Shown here piece after piece: positions 18,003 to 26,399 of a DNA stretch of 40,591 nt (the stretch's first letter is position 1; the number at the start of each line of letters is the position of its first letter). Below the pieces are notes generated by a model, which was given only the letters and a program-made list of their open reading frames with translations, was not told where the DNA came from and did no database searches. A program made the translations under genes and the position numbers. The DNA is from Caldilineaceae bacterium SB0661_bin_32 (GTDB lineage: Bacteria; Chloroflexota; Anaerolineae; Caldilineales; Caldilineaceae), in assembly GCA_009841235.1 (NCBI GenBank), contig VXMH01000026.1, forward strand, positions 1 to 40,591, in the 5' to 3' direction.

Positions 18003-19418
18003 ATGAAACTCAACGTAAGCTCAATTGCCGATCTGAACAGTGCCATTCAGGACAATAACGTTCTGATGGTGGATGTCAAATTCACTGATCTGTTCGGCCA
18101 GTGGCATCACTTCACAATGCCGGTCGAAGAGTTCGATGCGGATGAGGCGGTCAATGAAGGGATGGGCTTTGACGGCTCGTCGATTCGCGGCTTCCAGAGC
18201 ATCGAGAACAGCGACATGGTGCTGCGGTTGGATCCCTCGACCGCGGTCATCGACCCGATCTGCGCCATGCCCACGCTGAGCGCGATCTGTAACGTCCATG
18301 ACCCGCTCACGGGCGAAGCCTACAGCCGCGACCCCCGCAACGTCGCCGGCAAAGCGGTCAGCTACGTCGAATCCGATGGCATTGCCGACACGGTCTATGT
18401 CGGCCCGGAAGCCGAGTTTTTCATCTTTGACGGTGTTTCCTATGAGGCGGGCCGCCACACGGCCGGCTACTACGTGGACAGTGTGGAAGCGCCGTGGAAC
18501 TCGGGCGAGCTGGGCGGCGGCCATTCGGTCGGCCTCAAGAGGGGCTACTTCCCGGTTTCTCCCTTTGATACACTGCAGGACGTCCGCTCCGAGATGACGC
18601 GCAAGATGATCGATGCCGGCATCGATATCGAAGTGCATCACCACGAGGTGGGCACAGCCGGCCAGGCTGAAATCGATATGAAGTTCAAGCCGCTCCTGCA
18701 GATGGCCGATCAGGTGCAGCTGTACAAATACATCATCAAGAACGTCGCCAAGGCGAACGACAAGACGGTCACCTTCATGCCCAAGCCGCTGTTTGAGGAT
18801 AACGGCTCCGGAATGCACACGCACCTGAGCTTTTGGAAAGACGGCACGCCGCTTTTCGCCGGTGACCAGTACGCCGGCCTCAGCGAAATGGCCCTGCACT
18901 TTACCGGCGGCCTGCTGAAGCACATCAACTCGCTGCTGGCCTTCTGCGCCCCCCTGACCAACAGCTACCGCCGCCTGGTTCCCGGCTATGAGGCCCCGGT
19001 GGTTGTGGCCTACTCCGCCCGCAACCGCTCTGCCGCCTGCCGCATCCCGATGTACAGCCAGTCACCGAACAGCAAGCGCATCGAGTTCCGCTGCCCCGAC
19101 CCCGGCGCGAACCCATACCTGGCCTTCGCCGCCATGGTGATGGCCGGCATGGACGGCATCAAGAACCAGATCGATCCCGGCGACCCGGCCGAGATTGACC
19201 TGTACGAAGAGGATGTCCTCAAAGAGGTGGAGATGGTGAAGGGCAGCCTCGGCGAGGTTCTGGACGCGCTCGAGGAAGACAACGACTACCTGCTCGCAGG
19301 CGGCGTCTTCACGCCGGACCTGCTGGAGGCGTACATCGAGTACAAGCGGCTGGAAGAAGTGGATGCCGTACGGCTGCGCCCGCATCCGCAGGAATTCGTG
19401 ATGTACTACGGAATTTAG
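18003..19418 (+). CDS. glnA: Glutamine synthetase, type I
   Basis: GlnA condenses glutamate and ammonia to glutamine with ATP and is the main entry point for ammonium nitrogen; type I enzymes are cytoplasmic dodecamers. The 471-aa length matches the family. Motifs include [59 protein letters not shown] and [18 protein letters not shown]. The C-terminal region aligns with the enterobacterial form ([18 protein letters not shown]). The tyrosine that is adenylylated in that form has a counterpart (DLYEED), but the surrounding NLYDLPPEE motif is altered, so adenylylation is uncertain. A GAAAGGATTAAGTGAGGA leader provides the ribosome-binding site. It has its own upstream palindrome and a terminator-like hairpin downstream. 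Confidence 0.97.
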   Translation: MKLNVSSIADLNSAIQDNNVLMVDVKFTDLFGQWHHFTMPVEEFDADEAVNEGMGFDGSSIRGFQSIENSDMVLRLDPSTAVIDPICAMPTLSAICNVHDPLTGEAYSRDPRNVAGKAVSYVESDGIADTVYVGPEAEFFIFDGVSYEAGRHTAGYYVDSVEAPWNSGELGGGHSVGLKRGYFPVSPFDTLQDVRSEMTRKMIDAGIDIEVHHHEVGTAGQAEIDMKFKPLLQMADQVQLYKYIIKNVAKANDKTVTFMPKPLFEDNGSGMHTHLSFWKDGTPLFAGDQYAGLSEMALHFTGGLLKHINSLLAFCAPLTNSYRRLVPGYEAPVVVAYSARNRSAACRIPMYSQSPNSKRIEFRCPDPGANPYLAFAAMVMAGMDGIKNQIDPGDPAEIDLYEEDVLKEVEMVKGSLGEVLDALEEDNDYLLAGGVFTPDLLEAYIEYKRLEEVDAVRLRPHPQEFVMYYGI

Positions 19419-19440
19419 CGTTGGACCGATAGATCTTAAC

Positions 19441-19486
19441 AACAAGGGGGCGGCGCGTTCTATTGTGTCTGCCCCCTTGTTCTTTC
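19441..19486 (+). terminator. Terminator-like hairpin after glnA
   Basis: AACAAGGGGGC (19441-19451) and GCCCCCTTGTT (19471-19481) form an 11-bp perfect stem with a 19-nt loop. The following TCTTTC is only weakly T-rich, so termination may be partial and some transcripts may continue into the second glutamine synthetase gene. Confidence 0.75.
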
Positions 19487-19502
19487 ATACCGACGGTTGT
19501 AC

Positions 19503-19574
19503 AGTCTTCAGTAGTTCAGGCTCTGGTTTTTCATGTTCGCTCACGTTGGCGATTAGAGCTGACCGCTGAAGACT
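19503..19574 (+). ncRNA. Candidate structured leader of the second glutamine synthetase
   Basis: AGTCTTCAG (19503-19511) and CTGAAGACT (19566-19574) are a perfect 9-bp inverted repeat enclosing 54 nt. Inside, CAGGCTCT (19517-19524) pairs with AGAGCTG (19555-19561) with one bulge, and TCGC/GCGA (19537-19540/19549-19552) closes an apical loop. The RNA would be a long imperfect hairpin ending just 5' of the AAAGGGGAAGG ribosome-binding site. It does not show the GGACGGAAGUAGG core expected of the known glnA/glutamine riboswitch. A possible promoter (TTGTTC 19477, 17 bp, TACAGT 19500) would start transcription inside the outer stem, so the fold needs readthrough or another promoter. Confidence 0.4.
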
Positions 19575-19595
19575 ATCTGAAAGGGGAAGGCACAT

Positions 19596-20957
19596 ATGCT
19601 CTTGGATGCATTTGCAGACGAAAAACTGATGGAGACGCTGGAAAAGATCGACGATACGATCAAGAGACACAACGTGCGCTTTGTGCGTCTTCAGTTCAGC
19701 GATATCGTGGGCATCGTCAAGCAGGTAACGATCCCGATTGAACTCTGGGATCGCGCAGTCGAAAACGGTGTCTGGTTCGACGGCAGTTCGATTGAGGGAT
19801 TCGCGCGCGTCGCTGAGAGCGATATGTACCTGGTGCCCGACCTCGATACATTCATGCCGATCCCCTGGGAGATGGAGCTGTCCACCGCCCGCGTTGTCTG
19901 TGATGTCTTCACCCCGAACGGAGATCCCTTTGCCGGCGATCCCCGTTATATTCTGCGCCGGCAGTTGAAACGGGCCCAGGAACTGGGCTTTGATTTTCTC
20001 GTCGGTCCGGAGCTGGAGTTCTTCCTCTTCCGGCGCCACCCGGATAACAGCCTCTACCCTCTGACCCCGCACGACGAAGCAGGCTATTTCGACGTAAGCT
20101 CCGATTCGGCGCATGGTGTGCGCCGCCAGATGGTCGATGCGCTTAACGCCCTGGGCATCAAAGTCGAGGCATCCCATCATGAGGTTGCCAGCGGGCAGAA
20201 TGAGATCGACTTCCAGTACGGTCCTGCCCTGGCCGCGGCGGACAATACGATCACTTTGCGGACAACGCTCAAGGCGATCGCGCAGAAGAACGGGCTTCAC
20301 TGTACTTTTATGCCCAAGCCGATCACCGGGGTAAACGGCTCCGGCATGCACGTTCATCAGAGCCTGTGGCGTTTTGGCGAGGAAGAAACCTGCATGTACG
20401 ACCCCGACGATGAGTATGGTCTGAGCAAGACGGCGCTGCACTTTATCGCGGGCCAGCTCGCGCACGCGGCCGCCATCACTCCCATCATCGCGCCGCTCGT
20501 GAACAGCTACAAGCGGCTGGTGCCCGGCTATGAGGCGCCGGTCTATGTCTCCTGGGGCCGTACAAACCGCAGCGCGCTGATCCGCATCCCCCGCATCAAT
20601 CCCAACCGGACGCAGAGTACGCGCTGCGAACTTCGCTGCCCCGACCCGAGCGCAAATCCCTACCTCGCCTTCGCGGTCATGCTGGCCGCGGGCCTCGACG
20701 GCATCGAGCGCAAGCTGGACCCGCCGATGCCGGCCGAGGAGGACCTGTACCAGATGAACGGCGACCGCACCGGCCTGGAGACGCTGCCGGGCAACCTGGG
20801 CGAAGCGCTGGAGGCGTTGCGCCAGGACGAAGTGGTGCAGGACGCCCTGGGCCAGCACGTTTTCGAACGCTACGTCGAGGCGAAAAACCTGGAGTGGGAC
20901 AGCTATCGCAATTTTGTAACGCAGTGGGAGCTGGACCGCTATCTGGGCGTGTATTAG
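19596..20957 (+). CDS. Second type I glutamine synthetase family protein
   Basis: This 453-aa protein has all core glutamine synthetase motifs: FDGSSIEGFARV, VGPELEFFLFRRH, SHHEVASGQNEIDFQ, GSGMHVHQSLW, NRSALIRIP and RCELRCPDPSANPYLAF. It differs from the preceding GlnA. It is shorter, lacks an adenylylation-type loop (EEDLYQMNGDRTG), and ends FERYVEAKNLEWDSYRNFVTQWELDRYL like the GSI-alpha/GlnA2 group. Glutamine synthesis is likely, but a related gamma-glutamyl ligase activity cannot be excluded from sequence. A strong AAAGGGGAAGG site precedes the ATG. It follows glnA by 177 bp and is itself followed by 750 bp of repeat-rich non-coding DNA. Confidence 0.93.
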   Translation: MLLDAFADEKLMETLEKIDDTIKRHNVRFVRLQFSDIVGIVKQVTIPIELWDRAVENGVWFDGSSIEGFARVAESDMYLVPDLDTFMPIPWEMELSTARVVCDVFTPNGDPFAGDPRYILRRQLKRAQELGFDFLVGPELEFFLFRRHPDNSLYPLTPHDEAGYFDVSSDSAHGVRRQMVDALNALGIKVEASHHEVASGQNEIDFQYGPALAAADNTITLRTTLKAIAQKNGLHCTFMPKPITGVNGSGMHVHQSLWRFGEEETCMYDPDDEYGLSKTALHFIAGQLAHAAAITPIIAPLVNSYKRLVPGYEAPVYVSWGRTNRSALIRIPRINPNRTQSTRCELRCPDPSANPYLAFAVMLAAGLDGIERKLDPPMPAEEDLYQMNGDRTGLETLPGNLGEALEALRQDEVVQDALGQHVFERYVEAKNLEWDSYRNFVTQWELDRYLGVY

Positions 20958-21077
20958 CGGCCGGTCGTACACCTCTGAAAGCAACCAGACCGCCGTCAGC
21001 TCCCGTTCCAATCCCCGGCAGCGCCACCGCCGCCGCATCGCGGACTGACCGCCCCTCAGCCATCGACAGGATGAACT

Positions 21078-21318
21078 GGGGTCCCCCAAAAAACTTGACA
21101 AAACCTGTTCAAACCTGACAACATCCTTCAGCGCTTTCACCGGCGAGCCGTTGAGAAAAAAAGGGGGGGGGTCCCCCCCAAAAACATGACAAAACCTGCC
21201 AAAACGCGCTAAATCTGCCAAATTCCTTCAGAGCATTAACGATTGAGCCGTTGAATCGAACGGGGGACTCCCCCCAAAAAACCTGACAAAACCTGTAAAA
21301 GTCCTTCAGCGCTCCCCC
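21078..21318 (+). repeat. Three tandem copies of an approx. 90-bp G-run/C-run repeat
   Basis: Each unit opens with a G-run/C-run palindrome (21078-21087, 21163-21179, 21262-21275), then AAAAAC and TGACAAAACCTG, then CCTTCAGnGC. The first two units then end with GAGCCGTTGA and lead into the next G-run; the third is truncated. A single unit with the same order sits in the CRISPR insertion at 5123-5206. On the minus strand the units are partly open and encode a repeated FCQVFWG/LSCFWGG-type peptide, but there is no start signal and the frames shift, so I regard them as non-coding. The G-run palindromes could fold into strong hairpins. Confidence 0.8.
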
Positions 21319-21420
21319 CGCCGCGCGCCGCCCCGCGCCACTCACGCCTCTCCACTCTCTCCTCGCCTCTAATCCTGACTCAGACAACGACCTCATAAAA
21401 ATCTGGACTGCACCCATCGG
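21319..21420 (+). repeat. Second copy of the element right end found in the CRISPR insertion
   Basis: CACTCACGCC, CTCTCTCCTCGCC and, near the end, GACCTCATAAAAATCTGG followed by CTGCACCCATC parallel 5211-5270 (CACTCACTCCTCACGCC, GACCTCACATAAGTCTGG, ATGCACCCATC) in the same order. This marks the right-hand terminus of the element family. No matching left end like 5021-5100 is seen upstream; instead the tandem units precede it, and GGATGAAC at 21069-21076 is an inverted copy of the left-terminal GTTCATCC. Confidence 0.7.
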
Positions 21421-21429
21421 CGAAGAAAG

Positions 21430-21458
21430 TGGACAAACAGGCCGTTCAAAGGTACAAT
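21430..21458 (+). promoter_or_regulatory. Likely promoter of the RNase J gene
   Basis: TGGACA (21430-21435) and TACAAT (21453-21458) are separated by 17 bp, a good sigma-70-type promoter. It would start transcription near 21465 and give a leader of about 245 nt containing a hairpin and a short ORF. Confidence 0.55.
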
Positions 21459-21582
21459 GAAAGGGAATAACTGAATCCAAGGAGCGAGCCTGGCCACTGG
21501 CCCCGAGGTTTGTGAAATTGGCCGCGGCCGGAGGATGATTGGGCCCCCCCCTTAATTCATCCTCTGCTTGCCTTGCGCGCAT

Positions 21583-21714
21583 ATGTTGAACTTTTTACAT
21601 AGGAGATTCTTTTCGCGCTGGGAGCTGCTGCTGCCCGGCGTTTTTGTATTAGACAAAACGTCCGGCGATGCAGGCGTTTCGTCTGTATCGCTTTACAAAG
21701 GAGAGATCGAATGA
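21583..21714 (+). CDS. Possible 43-aa upstream ORF overlapping the RNase J start
   Basis: ATG 21583 opens a frame of 43 codons (product begins MLNFLHRRFFSRWELLLPG) whose TGA stop (21712-21714) overlaps the RNase J ATG as ATGA, the classic arrangement for translational coupling. The terminator-like hairpin at 21616-21645 lies within it. No clear ribosome-binding site precedes the ATG, and the peptide resembles nothing I know. It may be a leader peptide or a chance open frame. Confidence 0.35.
   Translation: MLNFLHRRFFSRWELLLPGVFVLDKTSGDAGVSSVSLYKGEIE
21616..21645 (+). terminator. Hairpin with T-run in the RNase J leader
   Basis: CGCTGGG (21616-21622) pairs with CCCGGCG (21634-21640) over 7 bp, with an 11-nt loop, followed directly by TTTTT. 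It has the form of an intrinsic terminator but sits between the likely promoter and the RNase J start, as attenuators do. A second imperfect hairpin (GACAAAACG/CGTTTCGTC, 21652-21683) follows. Confidence 0.55.
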
Positions 21715-23429
21715 ACCAAACGAAAATAGCCCCTGTTGAAACGGACCGTCCGCCGGAGGACGACGCCGGCACGGCGCAGCTGCGGGTGATCCCGCTCGGA
21801 GGCCTCGGTGGAATCGGAAAAAACATGATGCTTCTGGAGTCCGGCGAAAGTATTCTCATCATTGACGCCGGCCTGATGTTCCCGGACAGCGATATGCACG
21901 GCGTGGATGTCGTGATCCCGGAGACCGAGTATCTGCTGGACCGGCTGGACTGGATTCGCGGCATCGTGCTTACGCACGGACACGAGGACCATATCGGCGC
22001 GCTGCCCTATCTGATCGATCAGGGGTTGGACGCGCCCGTCTACGCCACCGCGCTGACAAAGGGCCTGCTTCAGGGCAAGTTGTCGGAACATGGTTTGCTG
22101 GCCCAGACGGAGCTGCATACGGTAACGGAAGATGACGTCATCCCGCTGGAACCGTTCACAGTGGAGTTTTTTCATACCTGCCACAGCTTCCCGGACAGTG
22201 TGGGGGTCACCGTTTCCACGCCGGCCGGCCGGGTGATCTTCACGAGCGACTACAAATTTGATGATACGCCGGTCGACGGCAAGCTGACCGAGGTTGACAA
22301 ACTGGAACGCTGGGGCGATGAGGGTGTGCTGCTGCTGCTGGCGGACAGCACGAACGTTGAAACGGAAGGCAGCACGCCCAGCGAAACCAAGGTCGAGGAG
22401 ACCCTTGACAGCATCTTTTCGCAGGTGAATGGACGGGTGATTCTGGCAACCTTTGCCAGCAACATCAGCCGCGTGCAGCAGATCATCACAATTTCCCGCA
22501 AGCATGGACGGCGGGTCGGGATGATCGGGCGCTCGATGATCAACAACGCAAAGATAGCAATCGGACTGGGCTACCTCGATATCCGGCAGGACGAGCTGTT
22601 GACCGCCAGAGAGATGGAGGAGCTGCCCTCCCACCAGGTGACGATCATCGCCACCGGCAGCCAGGGAGAACCGACCAGCGCGATGGTGCGCATGAGCATC
22701 GGGGACCAGCGTCAGATCAGCCTGCGCAAGGGAGACACGGTGGTGCTGAGCGCGACACCGATCCCCGGCAACGAGGAGCTGTTCAACCGCACTGTGGACA
22801 ATCTGTACCGCCGCGGGGCCCGGGTCTTCTATCATGAGCTGTCCGACGATGTACACGTGAGCGGACATGGCGGCAAGGAGGACTACCGCCGCATGCTGGA
22901 GCTGGTGCGGCCGCGCTATTTCATCCCCGTGCATGGGGCTTACCGGCATCTTGTCCTGCATGGTGAGCTGGCTGAGGAGGTCGGCATTGCGCCTGAGAAC
23001 GTCTACGTCGTCGAAGACGGGCAGGTGGTCGAATTCGGCCATTTCGAGGATGAGACCGAGGCGCGGTTGGGCGAACATGTCAGCGCCAACCACGTCTTTG
23101 TCGACGGGTTGGGCGTGGGCGACATTGGCAGCGTCGTCCTGCGCGACCGGCGCCATTTGGGGAGCGACGGCTTCCTCGTCTGTATCGTCGCGTTGGACGA
23201 ATTCGATGGCTCGATCCTCTACGGTCCGGAGATCATCAGCCGGGGCTTTGTCTATATACGGGACAACGAGGGGTTGATTCTGCGGGCGGAGGAGATCGTG
23301 CGCAACGAGGTCAAAGGCAAGGTGGCGCCCACGGCACTCTCCCGCCGCGTTCGCAACGCTCTGGCCAGCTTCTGCAGCAATGAGATGGGACGGCGGCCGA
23401 TGATCCTGCCCGTGGTGATTCAGGTATAG
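21711..23429 (+). CDS. rnj: Ribonuclease J
   Basis: RNase J is a zinc-dependent beta-CASP/metallo-beta-lactamase nuclease with 5'-3' exo- and endonuclease activity that processes and degrades RNA. The 572-aa product has the HGHEDH metal motif (89-94), HSFPDSVGV, FTSDYKFDDTPVDG, the beta-CASP domain (about 220-365, with ATFASNISRVQQ, ATGSQGEP), VHVSGHGGKEDY and IPVHGAYRHL. The C-terminal domain (about 465-572) ends LPVVIQV. Length and order match the family. AAAGGAGAGATC is the ribosome-binding site. The frame before residue 20 is acidic and variable. The long leader with a terminator-like hairpin suggests regulated expression, as known for several RNase genes that control their own mRNA. Confidence 0.97.
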   Translation: MNQTKIAPVETDRPPEDDAGTAQLRVIPLGGLGGIGKNMMLLESGESILIIDAGLMFPDSDMHGVDVVIPETEYLLDRLDWIRGIVLTHGHEDHIGALPYLIDQGLDAPVYATALTKGLLQGKLSEHGLLAQTELHTVTEDDVIPLEPFTVEFFHTCHSFPDSVGVTVSTPAGRVIFTSDYKFDDTPVDGKLTEVDKLERWGDEGVLLLLADSTNVETEGSTPSETKVEETLDSIFSQVNGRVILATFASNISRVQQIITISRKHGRRVGMIGRSMINNAKIAIGLGYLDIRQDELLTAREMEELPSHQVTIIATGSQGEPTSAMVRMSIGDQRQISLRKGDTVVLSATPIPGNEELFNRTVDNLYRRGARVFYHELSDDVHVSGHGGKEDYRRMLELVRPRYFIPVHGAYRHLVLHGELAEEVGIAPENVYVVEDGQVVEFGHFEDETEARLGEHVSANHVFVDGLGVGDIGSVVLRDRRHLGSDGFLVCIVALDEFDGSILYGPEIISRGFVYIRDNEGLILRAEEIVRNEVKGKVAPTALSRRVRNALASFCSNEMGRRPMILPVVIQV

Positions 23430-23568
23430 GCGGCGGCGCGCGGCCGGCCCTTTTGGAAACGAAGGCGCGCTCGCGCCGAATCCCGCCGCGATAGGAAGAC
23501 GCCCACCATTCGGTTGCAAAGCGCGGGCAAAACGTTGGGTTTCAGAGCGATTAAACATTAAGAACTGA

Positions 23569-23597
23569 TTGGTGAAATCCGGGTTCATTGGTATACT
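23569..23597 (+). promoter_or_regulatory. Likely promoter of ftsK
   Basis: TTGGTG (23569-23574) and TATACT (23592-23597) are separated by 17 bp, about 110 bp before the preferred ftsK start. The -35 overlaps TAAGAACTGATTG (23559-23571), a 13-mer that recurs exactly at 27400-27412 in front of the LolA-like gene. Confidence 0.6.
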
Positions 23598-23705
23598 GTG
23601 CTGGGAACGTTTGTTCTTTCCTGGCCTGTCATGTAATGAACTATTGGACTCCAGCGGCCGTTGCGATTGCCCGTCGCGAGCCGCGACCTCCTTGCCACTG
23701 CTGAT

Positions 23706-26366
23706 ATGGTAACCAAGAGGCGAACGAAGAAGAAAGCAACTCCGCAAAAACAGCTTTGGGACGGGTTGGCGGCGGTCGCCCGCGTGGAGGTTGTCGGCCT
23801 CAGTCTCGTGTTGATCTCGGTCTTTACGCTGCTGAGCCTGCTGACCGGTTCGCGCGGCAGTGTCACAGGGCTGTGGATCGATTTCCTGCGCTACGCCACC
23901 GGTGACGGCGTGGCCGGTGTACCCTTGCTGACCGGATTCCTTGGCTTGTGGCTGGTCTTGCGCGCCATCGAAGGGCCGAAACGCCGGAGCTCCCCGTCTG
24001 GCGACGGAAGCGGGTCGGGCAGTGAGTTGCCGATTCTGCCCTGGCGGGCGCCGAGCGGTCTGTTGCTGATCTTTCTGGCATACATTGCCGCCATCACGCT
24101 GGCGCTGCCTCCGATGACACGGGCGGCGCGCCTCCTCGACGGTGGGGCGGGCGGCGCGCTCGGTCACTTTTTTGCCAATACACTGGCGGATGGGCTGCCC
24201 GGCTGGGGCGGTTGGGCGGTCATTCTTCTGGTCGCGCTGTCAGGACTGACGCTGCTGACCGGCCGCCGGTTGTGGAACGGCCTCTGGGTTGGGGGCGGTA
24301 CCGTGAGCCAGGAAATCCGGGACGTGCTGCAAAAGCTGTGGCGGGAAGAACGACGCAAAGATCTCTTCAGAACCAGGACACAGGCCGGAAGGGAGCGAAA
24401 CGAGACACACGCTCCCGTTCCTGACTCCACTCCGCTATCCCCCTTGCGGCAGGCCGGCCGCGCTGCCGAAGATACGCCGCCGATGCAGGCGGAAGAGTTT
24501 GGCGGTTCTGATAGCCAGTTGTCAGGGATGAGCGCCGATCGACACCTGAAAGACGGAAACGGGAAAGTTGAACCGGCGTGGGAACTTCCGCAGCTGAGCG
24601 ATATGTTGGACTTCTGGGACCGGTCGATCGACAGCGACGATCTTATCCGCTACCGGGGCCGGCTGCTGGAGGAGACCCTGGCGCTGTTTGGCGTTCCCGC
24701 TGATTTTGAAGGGGTCAACGCCGGCCCGACCGTCACCCAATATCTGATCCGTCCAGGCTATACCGAGCGCACTGTGCGCGGAGAGACGAAGCGCACCAAG
24801 GTGAAGGTCAGCAAGATCGCCAGCCTGAGCAACGATCTGGCGCTTGCGCTTGCCGCGCGCACGGTGCGGATTGAGGCCCCGATCCCGGGGACGAGCTACG
24901 TCGGCATCGAAGTGCCGAATACGGAAAGCAACAATGTCGGCCTGAAGGAGTTGATGGAGAGCGAGGCGTTCGATACCTTACAGGCCGGGGGCCGCCTGCC
25001 CATCGCGCTGGGCGAGGACGTGCGCGGCAAGCCGGTGGTCACCGACCTGGCGCGGATGCCCCATCTTCTGATTGCCGGCGCCACCGGGACGGGCAAGTCG
25101 GTCTGCATCAATTCGATCATCGGCTGCCTGCTCCTGACCCACACGCCGGAAACGCTGCGCCTGCTGATGATCGATCCGAAGATGGTCGAGCTGACCGTCT
25201 ACAACGGCACGCCCCATCTTCTCAGCCCGGTGGTGACCGACGTGGACCGGGCCTCAGGCGTGCTGTTCTGGTGCATCAAAGAGATGGAGCGGCGCTATCA
25301 GCTGCTCAACAAGGCGGGCGTACGCGATCTGGAACGCTTCAACGCCTATCTGCGTAAACTGGGCGAGGAGATCCTGCCATACGTCGTCGTCATCATCGAC
25401 GAGATGGCCGATCTGATGATGGCCGCGCCGGAAGAAGTGGAGAAACATGTGATCCGCCTGGCGCAGATGGCGCGGGCGGTGGGCATTCATATGATCATCG
25501 CGACCCAGCGGCCCTCGGTCGATGTCATCACCGGCCTGATCAAGGCCAACTTCCCGGCCCGCATCGCCTTCGCCGTGACCAGCCAGATAGACAGCCGGGT
25601 GGTGCTGGATGTGCCGGGCGCCGAGAATCTGCTGGGACGGGGCGACATGCTGTTTATGGCGCCGGATGCGAGCAAGCTGGAACGGCTGCAGGGCGCGTTC
25701 CTGGATGATGCGGAGACACATCGCATCGTCCGCTACTGGCAGAACTTCCACAGTTTGGAAACTTACATCCAGGAGCAGGAGGGGAAGGGACCGGGGCGAG
25801 AAGAGAGCGAACAGTTCCCGCTCTTCACGCCTGACTCTCTTTCCTCGCCTGTTGAAAAGCGAGAAGCGCCGGCAACGGAGGGTACGCTGCCGGGAAGCGA
25901 CGGGGAGTCTCTCCAACGCCTCGAACAGGATGACGGCCAGAGCCCCCTGCATGATCAGACGCAGGACGGCGAAGGCCGGGACGGACTGTTCGACGAAGCG
26001 GTACAGGTCGTGTCGGAGGCTGGCCGCGGCTCGGTGACGATTTTGCAGCGGAAGCTGCGGGTCGGCTACAACCGTGCCTGCCGTCTGGTGGAGCAGCTTG
26101 AAGCAGCCGGCATTCTGGGGCCGGACCGGGGCCGGAGCCAGGGGCGGGAGGTCTATCTGAAAACCGCAGAAAAGAGTGACAAGGAGCGCGGGGAGGGAGT
26201 CCCCCCACCGCTTGCCGCTTCTCCACCCCCCGATCATGACAGTGGGGTCGTCAACGGTGGAACCAGCGGCAATGGGTCCGTCAACAGTGGGTCCGTCGAT
26301 AGTGGGCAGGCCGGGTTGCCGCCGCCTCCTGAGAAGGACGACGCCCCGCCCCGGATCTGGATGTAG
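23706..26366 (+). CDS. ftsK: DNA translocase FtsK
   Basis: FtsK/SpoIIIE pumps chromosomal DNA through the division septum. The product (886 aa from ATG 23706; a TTG at 23661 would add 15) has a basic N-terminus (VTKRRTKKK) and about four hydrophobic segments in the first 180 residues. The motor domain has Walker A GATGTGKS (458-465) and Walker B VVVIIDEMADL (560-570), then RLAQMARAVGIHMIIATQRPSVDVITG. The C-terminal gamma winged helix (about 758-825, with GSVTILQRKLRVGYNRACRL) normally reads oriented KOPS-type sites. Three linkers (around 222-250, 690-720 and after 825) are low-complexity and match the dispersed GAGCG/CGCTC elements. A tail rich in G, S and N follows the gamma domain, where most relatives end. 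Confidence 0.96.
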   Translation: MVTKRRTKKKATPQKQLWDGLAAVARVEVVGLSLVLISVFTLLSLLTGSRGSVTGLWIDFLRYATGDGVAGVPLLTGFLGLWLVLRAIEGPKRRSSPSGDGSGSGSELPILPWRAPSGLLLIFLAYIAAITLALPPMTRAARLLDGGAGGALGHFFANTLADGLPGWGGWAVILLVALSGLTLLTGRRLWNGLWVGGGTVSQEIRDVLQKLWREERRKDLFRTRTQAGRERNETHAPVPDSTPLSPLRQAGRAAEDTPPMQAEEFGGSDSQLSGMSADRHLKDGNGKVEPAWELPQLSDMLDFWDRSIDSDDLIRYRGRLLEETLALFGVPADFEGVNAGPTVTQYLIRPGYTERTVRGETKRTKVKVSKIASLSNDLALALAARTVRIEAPIPGTSYVGIEVPNTESNNVGLKELMESEAFDTLQAGGRLPIALGEDVRGKPVVTDLARMPHLLIAGATGTGKSVCINSIIGCLLLTHTPETLRLLMIDPKMVELTVYNGTPHLLSPVVTDVDRASGVLFWCIKEMERRYQLLNKAGVRDLERFNAYLRKLGEEILPYVVVIIDEMADLMMAAPEEVEKHVIRLAQMARAVGIHMIIATQRPSVDVITGLIKANFPARIAFAVTSQIDSRVVLDVPGAENLLGRGDMLFMAPDASKLERLQGAFLDDAETHRIVRYWQNFHSLETYIQEQEGKGPGREESEQFPLFTPDSLSSPVEKREAPATEGTLPGSDGESLQRLEQDDGQSPLHDQTQDGEGRDGLFDEAVQVVSEAGRGSVTILQRKLRVGYNRACRLVEQLEAAGILGPDRGRSQGREVYLKTAEKSDKERGEGVPPPLAASPPPDHDSGVVNGGTSGNGSVNSGSVDSGQAGLPPPPEKDDAPPRIWM
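24385..24450 (+). repeat. GAGCG-type element in the first FtsK linker
   Basis: GGGAGCG (24392-24398) and CGCTCCC (24411-24417) form a 7-bp palindrome around AAACGAGACACA, followed by GTTCCTGACTCCACTCC. It is in frame and encodes part of the linker between the membrane domain and the motor. Confidence 0.6.
25785..25860 (+). repeat. GAGCG-type element in the linker after the FtsK motor
   Basis: GAAGAGAGCG (25800-25809) pairs with CGCTCTTC (25820-25827) around AACAGTTCC, and is followed by ACGCCTGACTCTCTTTCCTCG. The hairpin plus the ACGCCT...CTCTC...CCTCGCC order matches the intergenic copies. Confidence 0.65.
26185..26235 (+). repeat. GAGCG/GGGAGTCCCC-type element near the FtsK C-terminus
   Basis: GGAGCGCGGGGAGGGAGTCC continues as CCCCACCGCTTGCCGCTTCTCC. 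The GGGAGTCCCCCC core matches the palindrome in the CRISPR insertion (5193-5206). It encodes the ERGEGVPPPLAASPPP stretch beyond the gamma domain. Confidence 0.55.
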
Positions 26367-26399
26367 CGCTACTTTAAGTCCACAACAGGAGAACGCCCG

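Noticed and set aside
19503..19595. A known glutamine (glnA) riboswitch upstream of the second glutamine synthetase
   Set aside because: The conserved GGACGGAAGUAGG-type core and three-way junction are not recognisable.
19485..21221. A 578-codon minus-strand frame opposite the second glutamine synthetase, and other long antisense frames opposite pepA, glnA, RNase J and xylA
   Set aside because: They lie antisense to clearly conserved proteins, have arginine/histidine-rich compositions typical of shadow frames in GC-rich DNA, and lack ribosome-binding sites.
21109..21582. A 157-codon minus-strand frame across the tandem repeats, with repeated FWG-type peptides
   Set aside because: Its repetitive peptide follows directly from the tandem DNA repeats, the units shift frame, and no start signal is present.
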